Source: Prochlorococcus marinus str. AS9601 (GTDB taxonomy: Bacteria; Cyanobacteriota; Cyanobacteriia; PCC-6307; Cyanobiaceae). Taken from it: a stretch of DNA of 64,000 nucleotides. The position numbers and the translations under genes are program-made. This document shows positions 38,146 to 48,275 of the stretch, one piece after another (the first letter of the stretch is position 1; each line of letters starts with the position of its first letter). The notes under the pieces are model-generated. The model worked only from the letters and a program-made list of their open reading frames with translations. It did no database searches and had not been told where the DNA came from. The stretch spans positions 868,001 through 932,000 of the forward strand of contig NC_008816.1 in the NCBI RefSeq assembly GCF_000015645.1. Direction: 5' to 3'.

Positions 38146-38178
38146 TAACCCTATTTTATTTATTAAAAAGGTAAGTCC

Positions 38179-38397
38179 ATGAGCGAAAACACAAATGATT
38201 CTGCAAATCCAGTTTTAACCTTTGATGGGAAAAAATACTTAATAAATGAACTTTCTAATGAAATTAAAGAATCAATAAAAGTATTACAGATAGCCGAGAC
38301 ACAACTTAAAATGCATCAAGATACTCTCAAATTAATTTCTATAAGCCGAAACTCTTTAGCTAATCAATTAAGAGAAAAACTAAAAAATTTAAAGTAA
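38179..38397 (+). CDS. DUF6447-like small protein
   Basis: 72 aa, soluble. L-T-F-D-G-K-K-Y-x-I-x-x-L-S-x-E at the start followed by a long amphipathic helix (I-K-V-L-Q-I-A-E-T-Q-L-K-M-H-Q-D-T-L) fits the DUF6447 family, seen in marine bacteria and phages. No function is known. It has a G-G-T-A-A-G type ribosome site and is 33 bases after the ABC gene. Family call is by pattern only. Confidence 0.6.
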   Translation: MSENTNDSANPVLTFDGKKYLINELSNEIKESIKVLQIAETQLKMHQDTLKLISISRNSLANQLREKLKNLK

Positions 38398-38400
38398 ATT

Positions 38401-41400
38401 TTAAAAATTATGGATTTCTTGAAGAGAATAAGAATCAATATTATTACATTGCAATGCTTTGATTGCTTTAATCGCTGCCTTTGCTCCAGGAATGGTTGTA
38501 AAAGTTGGAATATTATATTCTAAAGCAGCACGTCTTAAATAAGCGTCGTCATGTAGAGCCTGTGAGCCGATTGGAGTATTAATTATTAATTGAACAAGTC
38601 CAGAACGAATTAGATCCTCAATATTTGGTCTACCTTCGTGAACTTTTAGCACTTCTTCAACTTGAATGCCTAGATTAATCAAATATGCAGCTGTCCCTTT
38701 TGTTGCGATTAATTTAAATCCTAAAATCATCAATTCTCTAGCAACTTCCTCAAGAAGTTTTTTATCTAAATCATTTGTAGACAAAAAAGCCACTCCTTCT
38801 GAAGGCACACCATTTCCTGCAGCCAATTCCGACTTGGCATAAGCAATTCCAAAATCTTTAGCTAAGCCCATTACTTCTCCAGTAGATTTCATTTCAGGAC
38901 CAAGTAATGTATCAGATCCAGGAAATCTTTTGAAAGGTAAAACAGCTTCTTTTACTGCCTGATATTTTGGGTAAAATTCTTGTGTGAAATTAACATCTTC
39001 TAATGTAAAACCTTGCATTAACTGGGTAGCTAATTTTGCAACTGGTTTACCTATGGCTTTTGAAACAAATGGGACTGTCCTTGATGCTCTTGGATTTGCT
39101 TCAAGAATAAATAATTTTTTTTCTTTGTTATTTGTATTCGTTACTGCAAATTGCAAATTAATTAAACCAACAACATTTAATCTTTGTGCAATTAATTTAG
39201 TCCATTTCTTTACATTTTCTATGGTGGATTTTGAAAGAGAAATGGATGGCAAACAACATGCTGAGTCTCCAGAATGAATTCCTGCCGGTTCAACATGTTC
39301 CATTAGACCAGCAATAACAACCGAACCCTCTGAATCGCACAAAGCATCAACATCTATCTCAATAGCATTATTCAAATATTGATCAAGAAGTATTGGATGA
39401 TCAGGAGATACCTTAACTGCTTCAGAGATGTATCTAGATAATTCATTCTCATCTTTAACAATTTCCATTGCCCTTCCTCCTAAAACATAAGAAGGTCTTA
39501 CAACCAAGGGGAACCCTATATTTTTTGCTACAACCGCCGCTTCTTTTTGATTATGTGCAATACCGTTTAAAGGTTGTCTAATAGCTAATTCTTTAAGTAT
39601 TTTTGTAAATTCCTCTCTATCTTCTGCTAAATCGATAGATATTGGAGAAGTCCCAAGAATTTTTGATCCAGTTCTGAGCCCTTCATTAGATTTAAGCCAT
39701 TCAGATAAAGGTAATGATAATTTCAGTGGGGTTTGGCCTCCAAATTGAACAATTAAACCATAAGGATTTTCAGCCTCTATTATGTTGAGCACATCTTCCA
39801 AAGTTACAGGCTCAAAATATAAAATATCGCTAGTATCATAATCTGTTGATACAGTTTCAGGGTTACTATTAACCATTATTGTTTTATAACCATTTGTGGA
39901 GGCTTGATATGATGCATGACAACAACAGTAATCAAATTCTATTCCCTGACCAATTCTGTTTGGACCTCCTCCTAGAATCATAATTTTTTTTGATTTACTA
40001 TTTTCTGAAATCTCGCTATCAAAAGTTTGAGAATTAAAATTTATGAATGCCTCTTCGTAAGTTGAATAATGATAGGGAGTTGATGACGAGAATTCTGCTG
40101 AACAAGTATCAACATTCTTATAAATTGGAATTATATTAAGTTTTTTTCTATATCTTCTCACTTCAAAAAAATCAGAATTAGTTAACTTTGCTATCTGTTG
40201 ATCTGAAAAGCCTAATTGTTTAGCATGTAACATCAAATCCCTATCTAGAGTATAAAGTTCCTTTTCTTTCAAAAATTCATTTTCAAAATTAAAGATATTA
40301 CGTAATTTCTCGATAAACCATAAATCTATATTTGTAACTTCTTGAATATAAGAATTAGTTTTTCCAAGCTGCATAGCTTTCTTAACCATGAGAATTCTTT
40401 CAGATGTAGGGTTTCTTAAACTATTTTTAATGTGACTTTCATTTTTAAATTCATCTAGAGAATCACATTCCCATCCAAAAACACCGACTTCTAATGACCT
40501 TAATGCTTTCTGAAATGATTCTTCAAAAGAACGACCTATTGCCATTGACTCACCAACGGATTTCATGGCAGTGCTTAAAGTATTTGTAGAGCCTTTAAAC
40601 TTTTCAAAGGCAAATCTTGGAATCTTAGTAACTACATAATCAATTGACGGCTCAAAACATGCAGGTGTTTTTTTTGTAATGTCATTAATAATCTCATCAA
40701 GTGTATAGCCAACAGATAATAAAGCTGCAATCTTAGCAATGGGAAATCCAGTTGCTTTACTTGCCAAAGCAGAGGATCTACTCACACGGGGATTCATTTC
40801 AATGACAATTACTTCTCCATTAGATGGATTTAGTGCAAATTGAATATTACTCCCTCCTGTTTCGACTCCTACCTCTCGAATAATTTTTAATGACAAATCC
40901 CTCAATCTCTGATACTCCTTATCTGTTAAAGTCTGTGCAGGAGCGACAGTAATAGAATCTCCAGTGTGGACTCCCATTGGGTCTAAATTTTCAATACTGC
41001 AAATTATTACTACATTGTCAGCAGTATCTCTCATTACCTCTAGTTCAAACTCCTTCCATCCAATAAGTGATTTTTCAATCAATATTTGATTACTTGGACT
41101 TTCCTCTAAACCTGATTTACACAACACAACAAATTCTTCAAGGTTAAAAGCGATTCCACCTCCTACACCACCTAATGTAAATGCAGGCCTTATTATAAGA
41201 GGATAGGAACTAATTTTTTTTGATACCTCCACAGCTTCATCCAAGTTAGATGCAATCCCAGACGGACAAACATTTACATTAATTTTCTCCATCGATTCTT
41301 TAAACAATTTTCTATCTTCAGCTTTATTAATAGCTCTTAAATCAGCACCAATTAATTCAACATTATTTTCTTTTAAAAAATCTGACTCTGATAATTTAAC

Positions 41401-41697
41401 CGCAAGATTCAATGCGGTTTGACCTCCCATAGTAGGAAGAATCGCATCAGGTTTTTCTCTTAATATGATTTGAGAAACAATTTCAGGAGTCAATGGTTCT
41501 ATATATGTTTTGCTCGCTATCTCAGGATCAGTCATTATTGATGCTGGATTTGAATTTATCAAGACAACTTCATAACCAGCATTTCTTAAAGCTTTGCAAG
41601 CTTGAGTACCAGAGTAATCAAATTCACATGCTTGTCCTATAACAATCGGGCCCGAACCTAGAATAAGAATTTTTTTAAGATCACCTCTTTGAGGCAT
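38401..41697 (-). CDS. carB: Carbamoyl-phosphate synthase, large subunit
   Basis: 1098 aa. It makes carbamoyl phosphate for pyrimidines and arginine from bicarbonate, ammonia and two ATP. Two ATP-grasp halves are clear ([18 protein letters not shown] near the start; [17 protein letters not shown] near 575), with the MGS-like allosteric domain last. The small subunit CarA is not in this window. Convergent with the DUF6447 gene. Confidence 0.97.
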   Translation of the reverse strand: MPQRGDLKKILILGSGPIVIGQACEFDYSGTQACKALRNAGYEVVLINSNPASIMTDPEIASKTYIEPLTPEIVSQIILREKPDAILPTMGGQTALNLAVKLSESDFLKENNVELIGADLRAINKAEDRKLFKESMEKINVNVCPSGIASNLDEAVEVSKKISSYPLIIRPAFTLGGVGGGIAFNLEEFVVLCKSGLEESPSNQILIEKSLIGWKEFELEVMRDTADNVVIICSIENLDPMGVHTGDSITVAPAQTLTDKEYQRLRDLSLKIIREVGVETGGSNIQFALNPSNGEVIVIEMNPRVSRSSALASKATGFPIAKIAALLSVGYTLDEIINDITKKTPACFEPSIDYVVTKIPRFAFEKFKGSTNTLSTAMKSVGESMAIGRSFEESFQKALRSLEVGVFGWECDSLDEFKNESHIKNSLRNPTSERILMVKKAMQLGKTNSYIQEVTNIDLWFIEKLRNIFNFENEFLKEKELYTLDRDLMLHAKQLGFSDQQIAKLTNSDFFEVRRYRKKLNIIPIYKNVDTCSAEFSSSTPYHYSTYEEAFINFNSQTFDSEISENSKSKKIMILGGGPNRIGQGIEFDYCCCHASYQASTNGYKTIMVNSNPETVSTDYDTSDILYFEPVTLEDVLNIIEAENPYGLIVQFGGQTPLKLSLPLSEWLKSNEGLRTGSKILGTSPISIDLAEDREEFTKILKELAIRQPLNGIAHNQKEAAVVAKNIGFPLVVRPSYVLGGRAMEIVKDENELSRYISEAVKVSPDHPILLDQYLNNAIEIDVDALCDSEGSVVIAGLMEHVEPAGIHSGDSACCLPSISLSKSTIENVKKWTKLIAQRLNVVGLINLQFAVTNTNNKEKKLFILEANPRASRTVPFVSKAIGKPVAKLATQLMQGFTLEDVNFTQEFYPKYQAVKEAVLPFKRFPGSDTLLGPEMKSTGEVMGLAKDFGIAYAKSELAAGNGVPSEGVAFLSTNDLDKKLLEEVARELMILGFKLIATKGTAAYLINLGIQVEEVLKVHEGRPNIEDLIRSGLVQLIINTPIGSQALHDDAYLRRAALEYNIPTFTTIPGAKAAIKAIKALQCNNIDSYSLQEIHNF

Positions 41698-41804
41698 AAT
41701 TTAAACCTTCATTTATCTCATGCTACTTATAAATCATCAGATGTTAATCAAGTTACTTGAAAAGCAACATTTGTTTCTATAGTATTGAAAGAAATTAATT
41801 TTTT

Positions 41805-42443
41805 ATGAGCGAACTTCAGCGACTTAAAAATTTGTTGCCTCCAGAGAATGAAAGTTGGGTATTTGTTGAAGCTGCTGCGGCTATAGACCCACCTCTAATA
41901 ACACTTGAGGAGATAGGTCGTGACGAAGTAGAAATCCAAATAGATTTAGATGAATGGGATAATTTTGCTATTGACCACAGAAATCTATTATTTTGGCACG
42001 AGGTCGGGAAAATTCAAAATGACACAATTCCTAGAGATGGATGGGAAATGGCAGCTCTTGCCATAGGACTTGGTGGGGCGATAGGAGAGTTGTGGGTCCA
42101 AGATGGCTTACTTTTATTACTTGCGCTTGGTTTGTCAAGTTTTGCAGGGTATAGATTATATTTAAAAAATAATTCTGAAAAAAAACTTCAAGATGCTATT
42201 TATGCAGATGAAGTGGCTATAGATCTTGCTTGTAGATTTGGATACAGCATTCCAAATGCTTATAAGAGTCTTGGAGGAGCGTTAAAGGAATTAATAGATA
42301 AGACACGAAAAAAGAAAAAAAGGAGTTTCTTTGAAGATAGATTAGATGCCTTAAGAAAAAGTGCAGAGAAAGCAAGATCAGAATTATCTCAGCAGGAAGG
42401 TTCAGAAAAATCAGTTTCGAGTGAAAATGTTTATGGACAATAA
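41805..42443 (+). CDS. DUF3318-family protein
   Basis: 212 aa. The opening E-L-Q-R-L-K-N-L-L-P-P-E-N-E is the DUF3318 marker. Two hydrophobic helices (W-E-M-A-A-L-A-I-G-L-G-G-A-I-G-E-L, then L-L-L-L-L-A-L-G-L-S-S-F) are followed by a charged C-terminal coiled coil. Cyanobacterium-specific, function unknown. Its last 17 bases overlap the start of rsfS. Confidence 0.75.
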   Translation: MSELQRLKNLLPPENESWVFVEAAAAIDPPLITLEEIGRDEVEIQIDLDEWDNFAIDHRNLLFWHEVGKIQNDTIPRDGWEMAALAIGLGGAIGELWVQDGLLLLLALGLSSFAGYRLYLKNNSEKKLQDAIYADEVAIDLACRFGYSIPNAYKSLGGALKELIDKTRKKKKRSFFEDRLDALRKSAEKARSELSQQEGSEKSVSSENVYGQ

Positions 42444-42777
42444 AAGTTTGGTTTTAATGGCAGCTAAAGCATGTGATGAAAAAAAGGCAAAAGATATAAA
42501 GCTTATAAAAATTGACAAAGTATCATTTATCAGTGAGTGGATTTTGATTGCAGAAGGATTATCTGACGTACAAGTTAGATCTATAACTAGCTCTGTAGAG
42601 GGTGAGCTTAGAGAGAAGGCTAGAATTGAACCATTACGCAAAGAAGGGGTTAACGAAGCGAAATGGGCTTTACTCGATTATGGTGATTTGATTGTAAATA
42701 TTTTTCAACCAGAGATAAGAAAATTTTATGACCTCGAATCATTCTGGAGTAATGGAGATAATCTTATATTTCCATAA
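42427..42777 (+). CDS. rsfS: Ribosomal silencing factor RsfS
   Basis: About 116 aa from the chosen ATG. RsfS/Iojap binds L14 and blocks subunit joining in starvation. The core A-A-K-A-C-D-E-K-K-A-K-D-I-K, F-I-S-E-W-I-L-I-A-E-G-L-S-D-V-Q-V-R and W-A-L-L-D-Y-G-D-L-I-V-N are typical. The frame is open further upstream, but the conserved N-terminus begins at 42427 (or the ATG at 42433), overlapping DUF3318 by 17 bases. Confidence 0.9.
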   Translation: MFMDNKSLVLMAAKACDEKKAKDIKLIKIDKVSFISEWILIAEGLSDVQVRSITSSVEGELREKARIEPLRKEGVNEAKWALLDYGDLIVNIFQPEIRKFYDLESFWSNGDNLIFP

Positions 42778-42787
42778 TTTTTATTTT

Positions 42788-43282
42788 ATGAACGAATATA
42801 AATGTCCTGTCCCTATAGAGCAACAACCCTCAAATGAATTCATCGAATTATCAAAATCTAAAATTTTTTCTTGGCCAAAAACAAAAAAATCACTTATTCT
42901 TATTTTAATAAAGTTCTGGTTAGGAGCTTTCCTTCTATTTCTTGTAATTTCTTCAGGAAGTGTATATTTTAAAACATCTCTCTTAAAATATACTCTATTA
43001 AGTTTTTTTAGCAGCTTATCAATACCTCTTTTAATTTCAATAAGGTTATATTTAGGATGGAATCATATTTTTAAAAGATTAAGATCAGAAAAAGTTGAAT
43101 ACGAGGAATCGGGTTGGTATGACGGCCAAGTTTGGGAAAAACCATTAGTTTTAAAAGAAAAAGAATCACTTATTGCCTCAATTGAGGTAAAGCCTATTTT
43201 AAAAAATTTAATTCAAATTTTTTCTATTATTTCAGTCTTAGCTTTATCGGGAATTTTAATTTTTCAATACATTAATTTTTAA
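42788..43282 (+). CDS. CGLD27/DUF1230-family membrane protein
   Basis: 164 aa. C-P-V-P-I-E-Q-Q-P-S-N-E-F at residues 5-17 is the unmistakable DUF1230/CGLD27 start, which is why I choose the ATG at 42788 over an upstream in-frame codon. Two membrane helices (near 40-60 and 66-86) and one at the C-terminus follow. A family conserved in green plants and cyanobacteria; linked by mutants to photosynthesis, function not known. Confidence 0.85.
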   Translation: MNEYKCPVPIEQQPSNEFIELSKSKIFSWPKTKKSLILILIKFWLGAFLLFLVISSGSVYFKTSLLKYTLLSFFSSLSIPLLISIRLYLGWNHIFKRLRSEKVEYEESGWYDGQVWEKPLVLKEKESLIASIEVKPILKNLIQIFSIISVLALSGILIFQYINF

Positions 43283-44248
43283 ATGAGTTCTAATTTCAAA
43301 AACCTCTACACCTCTAACAATCCTCCTTTACAAGCAACCTTAATGAGAGGGTCAAATATTGAATCAATACATAAAATTCATGCTGTTATTACTGACAAAA
43401 AAGGGAGGGTTTTAATGTGTGCAGGAAATCCAGAATATAAAAGTTTCATAAGGTCAGCACTTAAACCCTTTCAAGCAATACCTTTCGTAAGTAGTGGAGC
43501 CGCATCAAATATAACTAATGAATCAAAATCAATTGCTTTAGCTTGCGGGTCACATAGTGGTTCAAAAATTCATGCAAGGGAAGCTTTCAAAATTTTATGG
43601 GAATATGACATTGACATTAATAACCTGAAATGTCCAAAAACTAAGATAAGTCCATTAGAACATAATTGTTCTGGTAAACATGCTGCTTTTTTAGCTACAT
43701 GCAAAAAAATGAATTGGCCATTAGATAGTTATTTAAAAGGGGATCATCCACTTCAAATCGAAATATTTAGAATTGTTTCTGAATTACTTGGAATCCCGGC
43801 ATCTGAAATAAGCGCAGAACGTGATGATTGTGGTGCCCCTACCCTTTATTTAAAACTAGTAGAGATGTCGAGGTTATATTCACTTCTAAGTAGTTCAGAA
43901 AATGCTGAATTAGAACAAATCAGTAGAGCTTTTACGTTAAATCCAACAATGATAAGTGACAACAATAAATTTGATACCGAAATAATCAAAGCTTCTCATG
44001 GGAAAGTTATAGGTAAAGGTGGTGCCGAAGGAATACAGTGTCTATGTAAGGTAAATGAAGGGATAGGATTAGCTTTAAAAGTAGAAGACGGTTCAAAAAG
44101 AGCAAAACACGCAGTTAGTTTACACATACTAAAACAGTTAGAGTGGATATCTGACTTAAGAATTCAAGACATCGAAGAAAAGGTGTTTAATTTTTCTGAA
44201 GGAGTGCGACTTGAAGTTAAAGGTAAATTAAAATTCCAAGAATCCTAA
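43283..44248 (+). CDS. Asparaginase II-family protein
   Basis: 321 aa. R-G-S-N-I-E-S-I-H near the start and S-A-L-K-P-F-Q-A-I-P, then N-C-S-G-K-H-A-A-F-L and D-D-C-G-A-P-T identify the Asparaginase_II (Pfam 06089) type, distinct from E. coli AnsB. It may hydrolyse asparagine or a related amide; substrate unproven. Immediately follows the CGLD27 gene. Confidence 0.85.
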   Translation: MSSNFKNLYTSNNPPLQATLMRGSNIESIHKIHAVITDKKGRVLMCAGNPEYKSFIRSALKPFQAIPFVSSGAASNITNESKSIALACGSHSGSKIHAREAFKILWEYDIDINNLKCPKTKISPLEHNCSGKHAAFLATCKKMNWPLDSYLKGDHPLQIEIFRIVSELLGIPASEISAERDDCGAPTLYLKLVEMSRLYSLLSSSENAELEQISRAFTLNPTMISDNNKFDTEIIKASHGKVIGKGGAEGIQCLCKVNEGIGLALKVEDGSKRAKHAVSLHILKQLEWISDLRIQDIEEKVFNFSEGVRLEVKGKLKFQES

Positions 44249-44292
44249 AAAACGGGAAAAATAACCCTTTCAGATGTATGCTATGTATATGA

Positions 44293-44369
<77 letters not shown>

Positions 44370-44374
44370 TAGAG

Positions 44375-44398
44375 AGGCAGCTTCACGGCTGCTTTTTT
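44375..44398 (+). terminator. Intrinsic terminator after tRNA-fMet
   Basis: GCAGC - TTCACG - GCTGC followed by a T6 tract. It lies directly behind the encoded CCA, so the tRNA transcript probably ends here after 3' trimming. Confidence 0.8.
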
Positions 44399-44486
44399 AG
44401 TAATTGAAATAGTTAAAGCAATTATAAAAAATAAAAAAATAAAGGTTTTTACATCTTACTAAAATGAAAAATTAGCCTATTAGAAA

Positions 44487-44588
44487 TCATTTGAGATCTT
44501 TTTGAATGGAGAATTTAAAGTCCAATCTAACTATTAGACCAATAATGATAAAAAGTATTCCAATGTATGAGTTAAAAGATAGATCCAA
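44487..44588 (-). CDS. Possible 33-aa single-span peptide
   Basis: A TTG-initiated short frame gives one hydrophobic segment (Y-I-G-I-L-F-I-I-I-G-L-I-V-R-L) with a charged tail F-S-I-Q-K-D-L-K. Cyanobacteria carry many photosystem peptides of this size. No ribosome site is evident and I cannot match a known family. It is the only coding candidate in the otherwise empty 44399-44748 stretch, so it is tentative. Confidence 0.3.
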   Translation of the reverse strand: MDLSFNSYIGILFIIIGLIVRLDFKFSIQKDLK

Positions 44589-44748
44589 AATATAAAAATT
44601 AATTATCTAAATAAAGTTTAGCTCACAAATCATTTCTATTAAATACTCTAATAAAGAAGAATTTAAATAAATCTCAATGTTGAACATTTTCATCTTTAAT
44701 TAGCAAATTAATAAAGTAGAGTATAACAATCAAATTCAGAAAAATAAT

Positions 44749-44892
44749 ATGCAGAATTTACTACAGCGTGATTTAGGTTCAAGCTTATTATCACTTGCTG
44801 TCATTTTAGGTTGGTTAGGACTGTTTTTTGTATTCTTGAGAGTATTAACAATTTCAATAAAAAGAATCCTTGAAACAATTTTCAAAAAATAA
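44749..44892 (+). CDS. Small single-span membrane protein (47 aa)
   Basis: ATG-initiated 47-aa ORF: polar head M-Q-N-L-L-Q-R-D-L-G-S-S, one membrane helix (L-L-S-L-A-V-I-L-G-W-L-G-L-F-F-V-F-L), and a basic tail (K-R-I-L-E-T-I-F-K-K), a typical positive-inside design. Not recognised as a known photosystem or NDH subunit. It precedes the PetP-like gene by 75 bases. Confidence 0.6.
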   Translation: MQNLLQRDLGSSLLSLAVILGWLGLFFVFLRVLTISIKRILETIFKK

Positions 44893-44967
44893 TAATTATT
44901 GAAATAAATAAATAATTATGAGTTAATCGCATAATCCCTTTATCACTAAGTATAATAACCTAAAAAA

Positions 44968-45357
44968 ATGTTAATTCTAGATAAGGTTAAGATAGGAAAT
45001 TCTGTTCAAATTAACTTAGGCCTGTCAAAGGATAGGCTTACTAAAGAAACTATTGATGCAATAAATATTTCTTCATTGGGTAAGATAAGGGATTTCAGAA
45101 TAACTGATGGTAAAGGTATTGGAGTTGTCTTGCAATTATCTAACGGAAAAGAGCAATGGTTTTTTGAAGATGAAATTGATCTTCTCGACGAAAATGGTAA
45201 TGTAATTAAGAAAAATAATGATAAAAAAGAGAATAGTAATTTTCTATTCGATTTTTTTAAAAGATTAAATTATGAAAATAAAAATAAGGTAAGCGAGTTA
45301 CTTAATCCAATTAACTTTTTAATCTGGCTGGTTGTATCTTTTAAAGATATTTTTTAA
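44968..45357 (+). CDS. PetP-like (DUF2862) protein with C-terminal extension
   Basis: 129 aa. Residues about 5-75 match DUF2862/PetP, the peripheral cytochrome b6f subunit: K-I-G-N-S-V-Q-I near the start, I-S-S-L-G-K-I-R-D-F-R-I-T-D-G-K-G-I-G-V-V-L, then E-Q-W-F-F-E-D-E-I-D. The usual protein ends there at about 70 aa. Here a further 50 residues, Asn/Lys-rich then hydrophobic (L-N-P-I-N-F-L-I-W-L-V-V-S-F), could anchor it to the membrane. Confidence 0.7.
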   Translation: MLILDKVKIGNSVQINLGLSKDRLTKETIDAINISSLGKIRDFRITDGKGIGVVLQLSNGKEQWFFEDEIDLLDENGNVIKKNNDKKENSNFLFDFFKRLNYENKNKVSELLNPINFLIWLVVSFKDIF

Positions 45358-45434
45358 TTCGTAAAAAAATTTTCTAAAATATAAATAATTTAATAATTTA
45401 TCTAAATATAAAAATTTCAATAATTAGAATTTAA

Positions 45435-46430
45435 ATGGTACAAAACATTATAGATGTAAGAAATTTATCTAAGTCATTTGATATCTCTACTAAAGAACCA
45501 GGCTTAAAAGGAACAATAAAACATTTTTTTAAAAGACAAACAAAAAGTATAAAAGTTATAAAAGATATTAGTTTTGAAATTAAAGAAGGAGAAATAGTAG
45601 GTTTTCTAGGCGCTAACGGAGCTGGTAAAACAACAATATTAAAAATGCTTTGTGGCTTAATTTATCCAAGTGAAGGTTCGATTTTAGTTTCAGGTCACTT
45701 ACCTTTCAGAAGAAAAGAAAATTTCCTAAAGAAAATCACCTTAATAATGGGACAAAAGCAACAGCTTATTTGGGATCTTCCGCCAATTGAATCATTCTAT
45801 TTGAATGCCTCCATATATGACTTAGATAAGTTCGAAGCTAAAAAGAGAATAAACAAACTATCAGAAATGCTTGAAATTGATGAAGAGATATTCATACCTG
45901 TTAGAAAACTTTCACTAGGTCAGCGAATGAAGTCAGAATTACTAGCAGCTTTGATACATGAACCTAATATTCTATTTTTGGACGAGCCGACACTTGGATT
46001 AGATATTAATGCACAGAGAAATTTAAGAAAATTCCTACAAAAATATAATAAGGAAACTAATGCAACAATATGCCTAACCAGTCATTACATGAAAGATATA
46101 ACATCGCTATGCAAAAGAGTTATATGCGTGCACGAAGGGGCGATATCATATGATGGAAAACTTAACCTACTTTTAAAAAAACTATCTCCTGTTAAAGAAA
46201 TATTAATAGTTTGTCGTTCCGAAAAAGATGCAACTAAATTAGAAAGCTCCGGATTTACTGTTAAAAATAAAATTAAGAATGAAATCACTATAAAAATTGA
46301 AAACAACTCAATTACCTCCTCACTAAAGACAATCCTAAATAATTTTGATATTGAAGACCTTTTTATAAATGAACCACCTATAGATGAAATTATTGGGAAG
46401 GTACTAATCAAAAAAGATTATGACATCTAA
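45435..46430 (+). CDS. ABC-2 type transporter, ATP-binding protein
   Basis: 331 aa. Walker A G-A-N-G-A-G-K-T-T near residue 60, signature L-S-L-G-Q-R-M near 155, Walker B I-L-F-L-D-E-P-T-L-G-L-D near 180, and a C-terminal regulatory domain. It powers the two permeases encoded next, overlapping the first by 11 bases. Export of an unidentified substrate such as a lipid, drug or polymer. Confidence 0.9.
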   Translation: MVQNIIDVRNLSKSFDISTKEPGLKGTIKHFFKRQTKSIKVIKDISFEIKEGEIVGFLGANGAGKTTILKMLCGLIYPSEGSILVSGHLPFRRKENFLKKITLIMGQKQQLIWDLPPIESFYLNASIYDLDKFEAKKRINKLSEMLEIDEEIFIPVRKLSLGQRMKSELLAALIHEPNILFLDEPTLGLDINAQRNLRKFLQKYNKETNATICLTSHYMKDITSLCKRVICVHEGAISYDGKLNLLLKKLSPVKEILIVCRSEKDATKLESSGFTVKNKIKNEITIKIENNSITSSLKTILNNFDIEDLFINEPPIDEIIGKVLIKKDYDI

Positions 46431-47214
46431 TTTGATTAACCGTAAAATATTCACCTTATTAAAAGTCCAATATTCAAACATGTTGGAATATAGGGTAGAA
46501 ATTGCATTATGGGCAATTTCAGGGATTATTCCTTTTTTCATGTTAAACATTTGGACAAATAATAATTTAAATGAATCTATAAACATTAGTGATGTTATGT
46601 TATCTAGGTATTTCTTATGTGCTTTTTTTGTAAGACAGTTTTCGGTAGTTTGGGTTGTATTTAGTTTTGAAGAGGATTCTCTTATGGGGAAAGTATCTCC
46701 GTATTTAATCCAACCTTTAAATCCATTTTTCAGATATTTTGCACAACATGTTGCTGAACAAATAACAAGATTTCCATTCGCACTAATAATTGGATTTTTC
46801 TTTTTTATTTTTAATCCTGAAAGTATATGGATTCCAAATTTAGGTATTTTACTTTTATCGATAGTATCAACGTTCTTATCCTTCTTGATTCAATTTTTAA
46901 TTCAGTCAATAATTGCATGTCTTTGTTTCTGGACAGAGAAAGCATCATCGATAGAAAGATTGTTATTTATTCCAACTTTATTTCTCTCAGGTCTTTTAGC
47001 TCCAGTAGTTTCATTCCCCGCATTTGTTAAATCTTGGATTTATTTAACTCCTTTTCCATATCTAATTGATTTCCCTGCGAACCTACTATCAGGTAATGAA
47101 ACAAATATAAGTGGAGGCTTAAGTATGCAAATTCTATGGATTTTTTTACTTTTCCCACTTTTTAAGAAAATCTGGTCTGAAGGAACCAAAAAATATACAG
47201 CTATGGGGTCATGA
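46420..47214 (+). CDS. ABC-2 type permease (DUF990), first
   Basis: 264 aa with six membrane segments and a cytosolic N-terminal stretch. The pattern (V-E-I-A-L-W near 28, P-L-N-P-F-F-R-Y-F near 100) fits ABC2_membrane_6/DUF990 permeases that come in pairs with one ATPase. Its stop overlaps the next gene's start by 4 bases (ATGA). Confidence 0.85.
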   Translation: MTSNLINRKIFTLLKVQYSNMLEYRVEIALWAISGIIPFFMLNIWTNNNLNESINISDVMLSRYFLCAFFVRQFSVVWVVFSFEEDSLMGKVSPYLIQPLNPFFRYFAQHVAEQITRFPFALIIGFFFFIFNPESIWIPNLGILLLSIVSTFLSFLIQFLIQSIIACLCFWTEKASSIERLLFIPTLFLSGLLAPVVSFPAFVKSWIYLTPFPYLIDFPANLLSGNETNISGGLSMQILWIFLLFPLFKKIWSEGTKKYTAMGS

Positions 47215-48005
47215 ATTTAAGAAAATATCTAAAAGTTTATAAAAAATTCTTACATACTTCTTTGGCTTCTGAATTGGAGTATAAGACAAATATATTAGTT
47301 GATTTAACTACTGCAATTTTAAGTTTAGTAGGGAGTATTTTTCTTTTATCTATTTTTTTTCAAAATAATGGAAATATTGGGGGATGGGAATTTGAACAGG
47401 CACTAATAATTCAAGGCATTTATACAATTTTGAATGGAATAACAAATACATGGTTCAATCCTAATCTTACAGAAATAGTTAAACATATAAGAGAAGGAAC
47501 ATTAGACTTCGTACTTTTAAAACCTATTGATAGTCAATTTTTCATTTCATTAAAAAAAATAAATCCATCTGGATTTTTAGAAATAATGCTTGGATTTTTC
47601 TTGTTGTTATTCTGCATGAGAATAAATCAAATAAATTTAAATTTAAGTTTTCTAACATTATCGTTAATTACGATAAGCTGCTCGATTTGTATTTTATATA
47701 GTCTATGGTTTTTTATTTCTACTACTACTATTTGGTTTGTTAAGACTTGGAATGCAATAGAAGTATTAAGATCATTTCTTTATATTGGAAGATTTCCTCT
47801 AAATTCATTTTCATTTTCTTTAAGAATATTTTTTAGTGTTTTCATTCCTATTGCTTTTATAACTACAATTCCTTCTGAAGTTTTTCTAGGCTTTTCTCAA
47901 TTATGGAAAATAATGCTTGAAGTTATTGTTGCTTCAGTATTTCTTATAACTTCAAGAAAATTCTGGTTATTTGCATTAAAGTTCTATTCATCAGCATCTA
48001 GCTAA
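47211..48005 (+). CDS. ABC-2 type permease (DUF990), second
   Basis: 264 aa, the same size and layout as its neighbour with about six membrane segments. R-E-G-T-L-D-F-V-L-L-K-P-I-D-S-Q-F near residue 95 parallels P-Y-L-I-Q-P-L-N-P-F-F in the first permease. The two would form a heterodimeric channel with two ATPase copies. Confidence 0.85.
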   Translation: MNLRKYLKVYKKFLHTSLASELEYKTNILVDLTTAILSLVGSIFLLSIFFQNNGNIGGWEFEQALIIQGIYTILNGITNTWFNPNLTEIVKHIREGTLDFVLLKPIDSQFFISLKKINPSGFLEIMLGFFLLLFCMRINQINLNLSFLTLSLITISCSICILYSLWFFISTTTIWFVKTWNAIEVLRSFLYIGRFPLNSFSFSLRIFFSVFIPIAFITTIPSEVFLGFSQLWKIMLEVIVASVFLITSRKFWLFALKFYSSASS

Positions 48006-48008
48006 CTA

Positions 48009-48275
48009 CTATTTAATGACCTCCCTGCAAAATTCCCAAATTTGTTGTTTACTTTTCAGATTAGAAAGTCTAGATAATTTCTTAAAATAAGGTTTAGATT
48101 TTTCGACAGATAAAAGCCTACAGTTGTATTCGATTTTATGATTTCTAGATATAATTCCTAATTTGAGTGCAACATCACAAAGGATTATTATTAAAGTGAT
48201 TAAAAAAACTATACAGAAAAATTGTGAAATTGATTTTGAATAATTTTCATTTTCAGTTTTTAATTCAAACTTCAT
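48009..48275 (-). CDS. Small membrane protein (88 aa), unknown
   Basis: One membrane segment (F-F-C-I-V-F-L-I-T-L-I-I-I-L-C-D-V-A, about residues 19-36) between a polar head and a basic soluble tail. Four Cys are scattered (21, 33, 52, 83). Its ATG overlaps the stop of the upstream 75-aa ORF by one base, which supports translation. No family recognised. Confidence 0.55.
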   Translation of the reverse strand: MKFELKTENENYSKSISQFFCIVFLITLIIILCDVALKLGIISRNHKIEYNCRLLSVEKSKPYFKKLSRLSNLKSKQQIWEFCREVIK

